A stretch of 64,000 nucleotides of DNA from Sanguibacter sp. HDW7 (lineage in GTDB: Bacteria; Actinomycetota; Actinomycetes; Actinomycetales; Cellulomonadaceae), in contig NZ_CP049862.1 of NCBI RefSeq assembly GCF_011300875.1, forward strand, positions 620,001 through 684,000. The letters run 5' to 3'. The notes beneath the pieces are model-generated. The model was not told where the DNA came from and did no database searches. It worked only from the letters and a program-made list of their open reading frames with translations. Position numbers and translations under genes: made by a program. Shown in pieces: positions 51,902 through 64,000 of this stretch (position 1 is the stretch's first letter; every line of letters begins with the position of its first letter).

Positions 51902-53419
51902 GTGAAGTCCTATCGTGTGCTCGTCCTCATGGTCCTCTGCGTCTCCATCGCGGCGGGCTGGTTCTCGCTCGCCCGGAGCAACGCGACGCTGACGGGCGAG
52001 TACGACTCCCGTCTCGCTGCCGGCCGCGCCGCCGCGGAGATCGGTGCGACCCGCGAGGTGCAGGAGCAGATGCGCGCCGCGCTCGCGATCCGGCCGAGCT
52101 TCGAGGTCGCGAACGAGCTTGCGGTGTACCTGCGCGACAACGCCCCGCAGGACATGTACGTCGACGAGCTCGAGAAGCTCGTCGCGGGATACCCGAACCG
52201 TCCCGAGGGCTACGAGATGCTCGTGGCCGCGCACACCAAGGCCGAGGAGTGGCCCGAGGCATATGCGGTGCTCGAGGCTGCGGCGGCGCGCGAGGTCGTG
52301 TCGACGGCACTGACGACTGAACGAACAGGTCTTGCGTATCGCTACCGGCTCGCTCCCACGCCGTACCCCGAGATCACGCCGTACACCCGGTACGACGTCG
52401 CGACGATCCTCGACGGCTCGGAGTGGGCGTACGTGAATGCGAAGGGGACGACGCTCGACGGGCGGTTCGACGTCGTGAGCCCGTACTGGAACGGTGAGCG
52501 CGCCGTCGTCGTCGAGGGGCTGCCCCGATTTGTCGACGACAAGGGCCAGACGACGTACGTGGCGACGCGTGCGGGGTACGCGGGCTACGGCATCTACGCC
52601 GACGGGCTCTTCGACGCGACGCTCAAGGACGGGACGGCGACTTTCCTGACCGACGCGTTCCGTCCAGCGTTCGGCGACACGGTGTACGAGGAGGTCACGA
52701 CGTTCGTCGGTGGCCTCGCCGGCGCCAAGCAGGGTGGGGCTTGGTCGGTGCTCGACCGCGGCGGCAAGGTCGTCGGATCGGGCTACGCGGCAGTGGCTGT
52801 CGACGAGTCGCGGATCCTCGTCGGTCAGGACCGCTACTTCGCCAAGGTCGGCGAGTCGTTCCAGATGTTCGACATGGCGGGCTCGCGCGTCGGGGACGGT
52901 GCGTACGAGGACGCGCGACCCTTCGACGCGTCGGGGCCGGCGGCCGTCAAGGTCGGGGGCGACTGGGGCTTCGTCGGCACGGACGGCTCGATGGTCGTCG
53001 CCCCGGCGTTCGAGGACGCTCGCTCGTTCGCGAACGGTCTGGCCGCGGTGCGCACCGGTGGGCTGTGGGGCTATGTGGACTCTGCGGGGAAGCTCGTCAT
53101 CCCGGCGACGTTCCGCGACGCGACGCGGTTCAGCTCGGAGGGCACGGCGCTCGTGCTCACGGACGCCGCGAGCACGCCCGCGATGCTCCTCGACCTCGAT
53201 TCTCCGACGGCCTCCCCGAGCCCTGACGGCGCGGCGACCCCCGCGCCGACGGCGACGGGCACCGCCGCTGCCGACGCGACGAGCGACCCGGCAGGGACGC
53301 CGGCCGATCCCGGCGCGACCTCGGACCCTTCTCTTCCCACCACCCCCGCCCCGGGCGAGGCCCCTCGTGTCGAGGAAACTCCTGGGTGGCGGCTGCTCGA
53401 GCTTGTGAGGTTCAAGTGA
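51902..53419 (+). CDS. WG-repeat membrane-anchored protein
   Basis: A 505-residue protein. An N-terminal membrane helix (about 5-23) and a TPR-like helical region (30-130) precede a beta-propeller-like part. WG repeats are clear at the end: WGFVGTDGSMVVAPAFEDA and WGYVDSAGKLVIPATFRDA, with earlier degenerate units such as WAYVNAKGTTLDGRFD and WSVLDRGGKVV. A Thr/Ser/Pro/Ala-rich tail of about 60 residues follows. WG repeats are found in Tad-linked proteins of Bacillota. It starts right after the prepilin peptidase stop and overlaps the FHA gene. Function unknown; a surface or periplasm-like binding role is possible. Confidence 0.85.
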   Translation: MKSYRVLVLMVLCVSIAAGWFSLARSNATLTGEYDSRLAAGRAAAEIGATREVQEQMRAALAIRPSFEVANELAVYLRDNAPQDMYVDELEKLVAGYPNRPEGYEMLVAAHTKAEEWPEAYAVLEAAAAREVVSTALTTERTGLAYRYRLAPTPYPEITPYTRYDVATILDGSEWAYVNAKGTTLDGRFDVVSPYWNGERAVVVEGLPRFVDDKGQTTYVATRAGYAGYGIYADGLFDATLKDGTATFLTDAFRPAFGDTVYEEVTTFVGGLAGAKQGGAWSVLDRGGKVVGSGYAAVAVDESRILVGQDRYFAKVGESFQMFDMAGSRVGDGAYEDARPFDASGPAAVKVGGDWGFVGTDGSMVVAPAFEDARSFANGLAAVRTGGLWGYVDSAGKLVIPATFRDATRFSSEGTALVLTDAASTPAMLLDLDSPTASPSPDGAATPAPTATGTAAADATSDPAGTPADPGATSDPSLPTTPAPGEAPRVEETPGWRLLELVRFK

Positions 53420-54882
53420 CGACGTTCGACTACACGGAGGCGGGCGGCGGCGGTCGACTCGAGACGGTGCTCGCACCGGAGGCCTCCATCGACGGCACGA
53501 CGTGGGGGATGCTCTCGCACAACGTCATCCCTGGCATCGCGCGCGTCTCGCGCTCGCAGCTCGACGACAGGGTCTCGCTCGCGTTCGGTGTCGTGGGCAC
53601 CCCGCTCGCACGGACGATGGACCAGCAGCTCCGCAAGGAGGAGGTCCTGTGGATGCTCGATGCCATGGTCGAGGCGGTCCTCGCGGTCGAACGCCACATG
53701 ATCCCGGTCGAGTCGGTCGTGTACGACCCTGACCACGTCTACGTCGACGCCGCCTCGCGCACCGTGACAATGATCTGCGTCCCTGTCGACGGGGTCGACC
53801 ACGGTGACCCGGTGACCTTCTTCAAGAAGGTGATCTTCAACCTCCGGTACGACCAGCGCGACGACACGACGTACGTGAGCGACCTCATCAACGTCCTCGG
53901 CGGGTCCGAGGCGCACGACCTCTCGCGTCTTGCGCGTCTGCTGCGCGCGAACAGGCTGACGAACGACGCGGCCCACCGCCAGCACGCCGCTGCGGCGGAG
54001 CCGGCTCCGGTCGCCGGTGTCCACGTGCCCCCGGGTGCCGTCGCGCCGGTCGCGTCCCCGGTGGCGCCGGACCGTCCCGTCGGGCTCCCCCAGCCGGGTG
54101 TCTTCCAGGTGCCGGGCGGCGCGACGGCGACGCCACAGCCTCGTGCGGCTGCGGCCAAGGTGCAGCCGGCTGACGACGAGGAGCAGATCTCGCTCTTCTA
54201 CCTCCTGCAGCACTACACCAAGGAGAACAAGGACCGCTACGACCGTCAGCGCAAGGCGCGGGCGGACGCGAAGGAGCTCGAGCAGGTCGCGCAGCCTGTG
54301 GCGCCCACGATGCCCCCGCCCGGATATGCGGACCACGGGTCTCCCGAGGTGCCGGCGCAGCTCGTCGGACACGATCCCGTCCACGGTTATGCGCACGGCG
54401 TTGCTCCGGGTGCGGTTGCGCAGCAGGGTGCCGTCCACGGCGGCTACGAGCAGCCGGGAGCGGCTCCTGCCACGCACCAGCCGTACCCGTACGGGGCGGC
54501 CGCGGTCACGCACGTCAGCGCCGGCCCGCCCGCGGACCCGCGTCACGCGGGACCGCCCGGGCAGCCCTTGCCTCCGTCGCCGTACGTGCTCTTCGGGCTG
54601 CGTGACGAGGCGACGGGCGTGACGACGTGGCTCGAGAAGCCCATCACGGTCGTCGGGCGCCGTCGGGCACGGGTCGACGTCGCGATCTCGGACGACCTCG
54701 TGAGCAAGCAGCATGCGATCCTTCAGGTCGACGCGGGTGTGTGCTCGATCATCGACAACGCCTCGACGAACGGTGTCGAGGTCGACGGCCAGAAGATCGC
54801 TCCGCTCGAGCCCGTGGTCGTACGTCAGGGAACGCACGTGAAGATCGGTGAGGCACGGTTCACGGTCGTCGAGCACCGCTGA
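53416..54882 (+). CDS. DUF6382-FHA domain protein
   Basis: A 488-residue cytoplasmic protein. Residues 1-180 match the pattern of DUF6382 (MLSHNVIPGIARVSRSQLDD, LDAMVEAVLAVERHMIP, VVYDPDHVYVDA). A long Pro/Ala/His linker follows, and residues 400-488 form an FHA domain with the phosphothreonine-binding elements intact: VVGRRR, SKQHA and NASTNGVEVDG. FHA domains read Ser/Thr phosphorylation, so pilus assembly may be under kinase control. DUF6382-FHA proteins are frequent in Tad loci of Bacillota. The GTG at 53416 overlaps the preceding stop codon (GTGA). Confidence 0.85.
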   Translation: MTTFDYTEAGGGGRLETVLAPEASIDGTTWGMLSHNVIPGIARVSRSQLDDRVSLAFGVVGTPLARTMDQQLRKEEVLWMLDAMVEAVLAVERHMIPVESVVYDPDHVYVDAASRTVTMICVPVDGVDHGDPVTFFKKVIFNLRYDQRDDTTYVSDLINVLGGSEAHDLSRLARLLRANRLTNDAAHRQHAAAAEPAPVAGVHVPPGAVAPVASPVAPDRPVGLPQPGVFQVPGGATATPQPRAAAAKVQPADDEEQISLFYLLQHYTKENKDRYDRQRKARADAKELEQVAQPVAPTMPPPGYADHGSPEVPAQLVGHDPVHGYAHGVAPGAVAQQGAVHGGYEQPGAAPATHQPYPYGAAAVTHVSAGPPADPRHAGPPGQPLPPSPYVLFGLRDEATGVTTWLEKPITVVGRRRARVDVAISDDLVSKQHAILQVDAGVCSIIDNASTNGVEVDGQKIAPLEPVVVRQGTHVKIGEARFTVVEHR

Positions 54883-54896
54883 ACGGCGGTGCCCTG

Positions 54897-54925
54897 TTGC
54901 GACGTGACCGCGTGCTGGTTACTGT
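54897..54925 (+). promoter_or_regulatory. Promoter of the second lipoprotein gene
   Basis: TTGCGA (54897-54902) and TACTGT (54920-54925) are 17 bp apart, 30 nt before the ATG at 54956. It may be read separately from the Tad operon. Confidence 0.7.
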
Positions 54926-54955
54926 CACCGGACCCAGGAGCATGAGGAGGAGCGG

Positions 54956-55879
54956 ATGAGCGTGAAGAGCTCGAGGACCCTGCTGGTGGCCGGGGTGTGC
55001 GCGATCGCGCTCACCGGCTGTACCGCGAGCAACGACCCCGGCCCGACGATCGTGCCGCCCACGACGGTTCCCGCGCCGACGATCCCGGCGCCGACGACGC
55101 CCGGTGAGGAGACCACGACTCCCGACGCCGCGCCGACGACGAACGCGCCGGAGGTCGACGCCTCGCTCTGGTGCGCCCCCGGCGACGCGGACGAGGGCGA
55201 CGTCGAGGTGACGTTCGGCAAGATCTCTGCGGCGAGCGACGAGTGGGCGAGCTCGATCGACCGTACCTGGCGGCACTACATCCCCGTGACGGTGACGAAC
55301 CGCATGGACGTGCCGTGCACGTTTGACCTGTGGCTCGACGGCGCCGTCGACGGCGGCAGGACGGCGAACGAGGACCTCACGGTTCCGCTGCTCCCGGGCG
55401 AGTCGTACTCGTTCCAGGCGTTCGACCTCGAGGAGATGGTGAAGTTCAGCGCCGACTCGAAGGACGCGAAGCCCGCGGCCAAGATCACGCCCTCGGTCAA
55501 TCTCGTGACGCGTGACCCGTACCTCGACTACTACGACCTCACGACCGAGGTCGGCAAGGTCGAGGGCAAGGGGGGAGACGCGACCCTCCCGGTGACGGTG
55601 ACGCTCAACGGTCTCAAGCCCGGCATGCCGGAGCGGACGGGACTCTCGGAGGACGACATGTTCGTCCTGGGGCTCGACGCTGACGGAACCGTCGTGACGA
55701 AGGCGTCGGCGTCCATCGACCCGTTCACGTTGGGGGAGACCCGCACGATCGAGCTCAAGGTCGGCGGTGGCTCGTCCTCCGACGACTTGCGCAACCAGAT
55801 GCCTGTTGCGACCTATGACGACGTCGTGACGTGGCACGTCGCGCTCCAGCCGGCGAAGACGAAGCTCGAGGATCGCTGA
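54956..55879 (+). CDS. Lipoprotein, paralogue 2 (Tad locus)
   Basis: A 307-residue lipoprotein. The signal sequence MSVKSSRTLLVAGVCAIALTGC gives Cys22 as the lipidation site, followed by a Pro/Thr-rich linker. The mature domain repeats the blocks of the gene at 46243-47118: RTWRHYIPVTVTN, QAFDLEEMVKFSADSKDA, DYYDLTTEV, GMPERTG and NQMPVATYDDVVTW. GGAGGAG 6 nt upstream and its own promoter suggest separate control. A conserved two-copy lipoprotein bracketing the pilin genes may mean that both are needed, for instance at different stages. Function unknown. Confidence 0.8.
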   Translation: MSVKSSRTLLVAGVCAIALTGCTASNDPGPTIVPPTTVPAPTIPAPTTPGEETTTPDAAPTTNAPEVDASLWCAPGDADEGDVEVTFGKISAASDEWASSIDRTWRHYIPVTVTNRMDVPCTFDLWLDGAVDGGRTANEDLTVPLLPGESYSFQAFDLEEMVKFSADSKDAKPAAKITPSVNLVTRDPYLDYYDLTTEVGKVEGKGGDATLPVTVTLNGLKPGMPERTGLSEDDMFVLGLDADGTVVTKASASIDPFTLGETRTIELKVGGGSSSDDLRNQMPVATYDDVVTWHVALQPAKTKLEDR

Positions 55880-56348
55880 CGGCACGGCCACAGCTCCCAC
55901 CGTGGGCCCCGGTGCGCACCCGCGTGCCGGGGTCTTCGGCGTAGCGAGGGCTGCGGCGACCCGGTTGCGGCGGCATGCTAGAGTGGCCTGTTGGCGTGCC
56001 TGTCGCGCGCCGCAGCCTCACGCATCAGATGGCGGGCGTGTGGGGACGAGTTCGAACCCCTCACGGGGTTGTCGCCCGGACGGGTGGTGGTGGCCGAAGG
56101 CCGCCGCTCGCGTGCGGGAAACAGGTGTGGTTCACCTCACCTGACCAGGATGGTTGCTTCGGGCGACCATTCGGCATTATGCTAGCGCTTTGCGCTGACG
56201 TGTGTCCTGACGTCTTGCCCGCCATCGAATCCCTGCCTGCACGGCCCACGGTATCCCACCGCTGGCCGTAGCCGTGCGCGGAACGTGGTCGGCGGTCGGG
56301 TGCGCCGAAGCGCACAGCGTGCACTCGAACCGCAGGGAAGGACCCCTC
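55880..56348. other. 469-bp region before rpoB
   Basis: No gene. The last 200 bp carry the rpoB promoter (56154-56183) and leader. AGCGC-TTT-GCGCT (56184-56196) is a small hairpin at the likely transcription start. 55880-56150 contains nothing recognised; TAGAGT at 55979-55984 is a weak -10 candidate for an additional upstream promoter. Confidence 0.6.
56154..56183 (+). promoter_or_regulatory. rpoB-rpoC promoter
   Basis: TTGCTT (56154-56159) and TATGCT (56178-56183) are 18 bp apart, giving a leader of about 160 nt before rpoB. Confidence 0.65.
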
Positions 56349-59300
56349 TTGGCTGCCTCGCGCACCCCTTCTGCACCGTCCGCCGACGCGATCGCGAACC
56401 GCACCGCGTCGCCGCGTCTCTCCTTCGCAAGGATCTATGAGCCCCTCGAGGTCCCCGACCTCCTGGGGCTTCAGACCGAGAGCTTCGACTGGCTCCTCGG
56501 CAACGAGAAGTGGCAGGCGCGCGTCGCCGCCGCGCAGGAGGCCGGCCGTCGGGACGTCCCGATGAAGTCGGGCCTCGAGGAGATCTTCGAGGAGATCTCC
56601 CCGATCCAGGACTTCGGCGAGACCATGGAGCTCGCGTTCTCGAACCACCGGTTCGAGCCGCCGAAGCACTCGGCCGACGAGTGCAAGGAGAAGGACTTCA
56701 CCTTCGCTGCGCCGCTCTTCGTCACGGCCGAGTTCACGAACACGGGTACGGGCGAGATCAAGAGCCAGACGGTCTTCATGGGCGACTTCCCGCTCATGAC
56801 GGAGCGCGGCACCTTCATCATCAACGGCACCGAGCGTGTCGTCGTCTCCCAGCTCGTCCGTTCGCCGGGCGTCTATTTCGAGCGCACGCCCGACAAGACG
56901 TCGGACAAGGACATCTTCTCGGCAAAGGTCATCCCGAGCCGTGGCGCGTGGCTCGAGTTCGAGATCGACAAGCGTGACGCCGTCGGCGTCCGCGTCGACC
57001 GCAAGCGCAAGCAGTCGGTGACGGTCCTCCTCAAGGCCCTCGGCCTCACGGAGTCCGAGATCCGCGAGGAGTTCGCGGAGTTCCCCGCGGTCCTCGACAC
57101 GCTCGACAAGGACACGGTCCAGACGCAGGACGAGGCGCTCGTCGACCTCTACCGCAAGATCCGTCCGGGCGAGCCGCCGACGGTCGAGGCCGGGCGCAGC
57201 CTGCTCGACAACTTCTACTTCAACTCCAAGCGCTACGACCTCGCGAAGGTCGGCCGCTACAAGCTCAACAAGAAGCTCGGCCGCGACGCGGAGCTCGAGG
57301 CCTCGGTGCTCGAGGTCTCGGACATCGTCGCGACCATCAAGTACCTCGCGTCGCTGCACGCCGACAAGGTGACGATGGGCGGTCTGCGCGACGGCGAGAA
57401 CATCGACGTGCGTGTCGAGACCGACGACATCGACCACTTCGGCAACCGTCGTATCCGCGCCGTGGGCGAGCTCATCCAGAACCAGGTCCGCACGGGCCTG
57501 TCGCGCATGGAGCGTGTCGTGCGCGAGCGCATGACGACGCAGGACGTCGAGGCCATCACGCCGCAGACGCTCATCAACATCCGCCCCGTCGTGGCCTCCA
57601 TCAAGGAGTTCTTCGGGACGTCGCAGCTCTCGCAGTTCATGGACCAGAACAACCCGCTCGCGGGTCTCACCCACAAGCGTCGTCTCTCGGCGCTCGGCCC
57701 GGGCGGTCTCTCGCGCGACCGCGCCGGCATGGAGGTCCGTGACGTCCACCCGTCGCACTACGGCCGCATGTGCCCCATCGAGACGCCTGAAGGCCCGAAC
57801 ATCGGCCTCATCGGCTCGCTCGCGTCGTTCGGTCGCATCAACCCGTTCGGCTTCATCGAGACGCCGTACCGCAAGGTTGTCGACGGGGTCGTCACCGACG
57901 AGGTCGTCTACCTCACGGCCGACGACGAGGACCGCCACATCATCGCCCAGGCCAACCAGCCGCTGACGCTCGACGGCGCGTTCGTCGACGCCCGCGTCAC
58001 GGTCCGCATGAAGGGCGGCGAGGTCGACCTGGCTCCGCGTGCCGACGTCGACTACATGGACGTCTCCCCGCGCCAGATGGTCTCGGTCGCGACCGCGCTC
58101 ATCCCGTTCCTCGAGCACGACGACGCGAACCGCGCCCTCATGGGTGCGAACATGCAGCGCCAGGCCGTGCCGCTCGTCCGCTCCGAGGCGCCGCTCGTCG
58201 GCACCGGCATGGAGTGGCGTGCCGCGGTCGACGCGGGCGACGTCATCGTCGCGACGCGTCCGGGCGTCGTCACGGAGGTCTCCGCCGACCTCGTGACGGT
58301 CGCGAACGACGACGGCACGAAGACGAGCTACCGCGCGTCGAAGTTCCGTCGCTCGAACCAGGGCACGTCGTACAACCAGCGTGTCCTCGTCGACGAGGGC
58401 CAGCGTGTCGAGGTCGGTTCCGTCCTCGCCGACGGCCCCGCGACCGACGGTGGCGAGCTCGCGCTCGGCCGCAACCTCCTCGTCGCGTTCATGTCGTGGG
58501 AGGGTCACAACTACGAGGACGCGATCATCCTGTCGCAGCGCCTCGTCCAGGACGACGTCCTCTCCTCGATCCACATCGAGGAGCACGAGATCGACGCTCG
58601 TGACACGAAGCTCGGCCCGGAGGAGATCACGCGGGACATCCCGAACGTCTCCGAGGAGGTCCTCGCGGACCTCGACGAGCGCGGCATCATCCGCATCGGT
58701 GCCGAGGTCGGCGCCGGCGACGTGCTCGTCGGCAAGGTCACGCCCAAGGGCGAGACCGAGCTCACCCCGGAGGAGCGCCTGCTCCGTGCGATCTTCGGCG
58801 AGAAGGCCCGTGAGGTCCGCGACACGTCGCTCAAGGTTCCCCACGGCGAGTCGGGCACGGTCATCGGCGTCAAGGAGTTCCGTCGCGAGGACGGCGACGA
58901 GCTGCCCGCCGGCGTCAACGAGCTCGTGCGCGTCTACATCGCGCAGCGACGCAAGATCACCGCGGGTGACAAGCTCGCCGGCCGCCACGGCAACAAGGGC
59001 GTCATCTCGACGATCCTTCCTGTCGAGGACATGCCGTTCCTCCCGGACGGCACGCCGGTCGACATCATCCTCAACCCCATGGGTGTCCCGGGCCGTATGA
59101 ACGTCGGCCAGGTGCTCGAGGTCCACCTCGGGTGGATCGCCTCGCAGGGCTACGACGTCAAGCTGGCCGAGGGCGACCTCGAGTGGCTCAAGTCGCTCCC
59201 GGAGACGGCGCTCGCCTCCGAGCCCGGCCGCCCGCTCGCGACCCCCGTGTTCGACGGTCTCGAGGAGGAGGGCCTCACGGGCCTCCTCGGCGCGACCATC

Positions 59301-59858
59301 CCGAACCGCGACGGCGACCGCATGGTCGGCGGCGACGGCAAGGCCCGTCTCTTCGACGGCCGCTCCGGCGAGCCGTTCCCGGAGCCGGTGTCCGTGGGCT
59401 ACATGTACATCCTCAAGCTGCACCACCTCGTGGACGACAAGATCCACGCGCGGTCGACGGGTCCCTACTCGATGATCACGCAGCAGCCGCTCGGTGGTAA
59501 GGCGCAGTTCGGTGGACAGCGATTCGGCGAGATGGAGGTGTGGGCCCTCGAGGCGTACGGCGCTGCCTACACCCTCCAGGAGCTGCTCACCATCAAGTCG
59601 GACGACGTCCCCGGCCGTGTCAAGGTCTACGAGGCGATCGTCAAGGGCGAGAACATCCCCGACTCGGGCATCCCGGAGTCCTTCAAGGTCCTCCTCAAGG
59701 AGATGCAGTCGCTCTGCCTCAACGTCGAGGTGCTGTCGTCCGACGGCGTCTCGATCGAGATGCGCGAGTCCGACGACGAGGTGTACCGCGCTGCGGAGGA
59801 GCTGGGCATCGACCTGTCCCGCCGCCCCAACGCAGCCGCCTCGATCGACGAGATCTGA
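56349..59858 (+). CDS. rpoB: RNA polymerase subunit beta
   Basis: A 1169-residue beta subunit. Start TTG (LAASRTPS) was chosen by family length and GGAAGGA 9 nt upstream; the frame is also open further upstream. The rifampicin region [20 protein letters not shown] followed by [13 protein letters not shown] has wild-type Asp, His and Ser residues at the usual resistance positions, so rifampicin sensitivity is predicted. The C-terminus carries [20 protein letters not shown], ending at the contact with rpoC. Part of the core enzyme; promoter 56154-56183. rpoC follows after 117 bp. Confidence 0.98.
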   Translation: MAASRTPSAPSADAIANRTASPRLSFARIYEPLEVPDLLGLQTESFDWLLGNEKWQARVAAAQEAGRRDVPMKSGLEEIFEEISPIQDFGETMELAFSNHRFEPPKHSADECKEKDFTFAAPLFVTAEFTNTGTGEIKSQTVFMGDFPLMTERGTFIINGTERVVVSQLVRSPGVYFERTPDKTSDKDIFSAKVIPSRGAWLEFEIDKRDAVGVRVDRKRKQSVTVLLKALGLTESEIREEFAEFPAVLDTLDKDTVQTQDEALVDLYRKIRPGEPPTVEAGRSLLDNFYFNSKRYDLAKVGRYKLNKKLGRDAELEASVLEVSDIVATIKYLASLHADKVTMGGLRDGENIDVRVETDDIDHFGNRRIRAVGELIQNQVRTGLSRMERVVRERMTTQDVEAITPQTLINIRPVVASIKEFFGTSQLSQFMDQNNPLAGLTHKRRLSALGPGGLSRDRAGMEVRDVHPSHYGRMCPIETPEGPNIGLIGSLASFGRINPFGFIETPYRKVVDGVVTDEVVYLTADDEDRHIIAQANQPLTLDGAFVDARVTVRMKGGEVDLAPRADVDYMDVSPRQMVSVATALIPFLEHDDANRALMGANMQRQAVPLVRSEAPLVGTGMEWRAAVDAGDVIVATRPGVVTEVSADLVTVANDDGTKTSYRASKFRRSNQGTSYNQRVLVDEGQRVEVGSVLADGPATDGGELALGRNLLVAFMSWEGHNYEDAIILSQRLVQDDVLSSIHIEEHEIDARDTKLGPEEITRDIPNVSEEVLADLDERGIIRIGAEVGAGDVLVGKVTPKGETELTPEERLLRAIFGEKAREVRDTSLKVPHGESGTVIGVKEFRREDGDELPAGVNELVRVYIAQRRKITAGDKLAGRHGNKGVISTILPVEDMPFLPDGTPVDIILNPMGVPGRMNVGQVLEVHLGWIASQGYDVKLAEGDLEWLKSLPETALASEPGRPLATPVFDGLEEEGLTGLLGATIPNRDGDRMVGGDGKARLFDGRSGEPFPEPVSVGYMYILKLHHLVDDKIHARSTGPYSMITQQPLGGKAQFGGQRFGEMEVWALEAYGAAYTLQELLTIKSDDVPGRVKVYEAIVKGENIPDSGIPESFKVLLKEMQSLCLNVEVLSSDGVSIEMRESDDEVYRAAEELGIDLSRRPNAAASIDEI

Positions 59859-59975
59859 CCTCGGGCGCGTGGCCCGCTCCGCACACGATGCGGGCCGCGC
59901 GAGCCTGACACCACTTTTTCGAGAATGACGCCGGGGCGGGAGCCCCACCCCGGCGGACCACGGAAGTAGGACACA

Positions 59976-63854
<3,879 letters not shown>

Positions 63855-63875
63855 GTCGCTGAGCAGCCTGCATGT

Positions 63876-63913
63876 CCGAGGGGCCCGTCGCACACGTGCG
63901 GCGGGCCCCTCGG
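63876..63913 (+). terminator. Terminator after rpoC
   Basis: Arms 63876-63893 and 63896-63913 pair at 18 positions with one G-U; no T-tract. Confidence 0.85.
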
Positions 63914-63965
63914 CCGTCGGAGGGGAGCGGTGCGCGGGATCACACCCGCGACGTGTCCGCGTCCT

Positions 63966-63995
63966 TTGACAGTGCGGGATCGCCGTCGTTACTGT
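63966..63995 (+). promoter_or_regulatory. Strong promoter, next operon (probably rpsL)
   Basis: A consensus -35 TTGACA (63966-63971) and TACTGT (63990-63995) are 18 bp apart at the right edge. In actinobacteria rpoC is followed by the str operon (rpsL, rpsG, fusA, tuf), so this is likely its promoter. Confidence 0.75.
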
Positions 63996-64000
63996 TGGAC

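Overview
The window is chromosomal DNA from a high-GC Gram-positive bacterium. The best fit is an actinobacterium of the order Micrococcales (Cellulomonadaceae, Sanguibacteraceae or Promicromonosporaceae-like). This is inferred from the very high GC content, frequent GTG/TTG starts, apparently leaderless promoters, the gene order tRNA-Thr / tRNA-Met / rpmG / two MaoC hotdog proteins / murB / tRNA-Trp / secE / nusG / rplK / rplA, and the protein sequences. The species cannot be named from the window.

Layout. 1-13.4 kb is mixed accessory and housekeeping content: the start of a membrane protein (minus strand), a SWIM-SNF2 helicase, a NERD-nuclease/SF1-helicase fusion, an alpha/beta hydrolase-fold protein lacking the usual Ser nucleophile, a small DUF2690-like protein, an FAD dehydrogenase, two paralogous secreted Ig-repeat proteins of exactly 453 aa flanking an AEC transporter, and a MYG1-family protein. 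13.5-28.7 kb is the conserved translation/transcription cluster, interrupted by accessory blocks: a LacI regulator divergent from two overlapping MFS transporters, a phosphotransferase, a secreted SPVS-K repeat protein, and an adenosine deaminase/sensor kinase/response regulator operon.

28.9-34.8 kb holds a compact set of an ECF sigma factor, a small protein, a subtilisin-like protease without a signal peptide, and a TPR-CHAT protease. All protease catalytic residues are present. It looks like a sigma-controlled intracellular two-protease system, possibly a stress or conflict device. A GH18 chitinase with two chitin-binding modules follows, then rplJ-rplL behind an L10-type leader with an internal terminator, an OmpA-domain lipoprotein, and two convergent zinc-ribbon membrane proteins.

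42.0-55.9 kb is a complete, unusual Tad/Flp-type pilus locus. The export machinery (TadZ/CpaE, CpaF, TadB, TadC) is on the minus strand. Divergent from it on the plus strand are a lipoprotein, a Flp pilin, TadE-like pseudopilins, a giant DUF5702-like protein, a prepilin peptidase, a WG-repeat protein, a DUF6382-FHA protein and a second paralogous lipoprotein. The WG-repeat, DUF6382-FHA and DUF5702-like components recall Tad loci of Bacillota more than the usual actinobacterial tad cluster. The window ends with rpoB, rpoC, a terminator, and a strong promoter probably serving the next (rpsL/str) operon.

The two most interesting regions are the sigma/subtilase/CHAT operon and the Tad locus with its WG-repeat, FHA and paired-lipoprotein parts. 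Other notable structure includes a family of GACTCGTAG-ended palindromes, several short tandem repeats, a LacI-type operator, and a series of -10 hexamers placed 6-7 nt before start codons.
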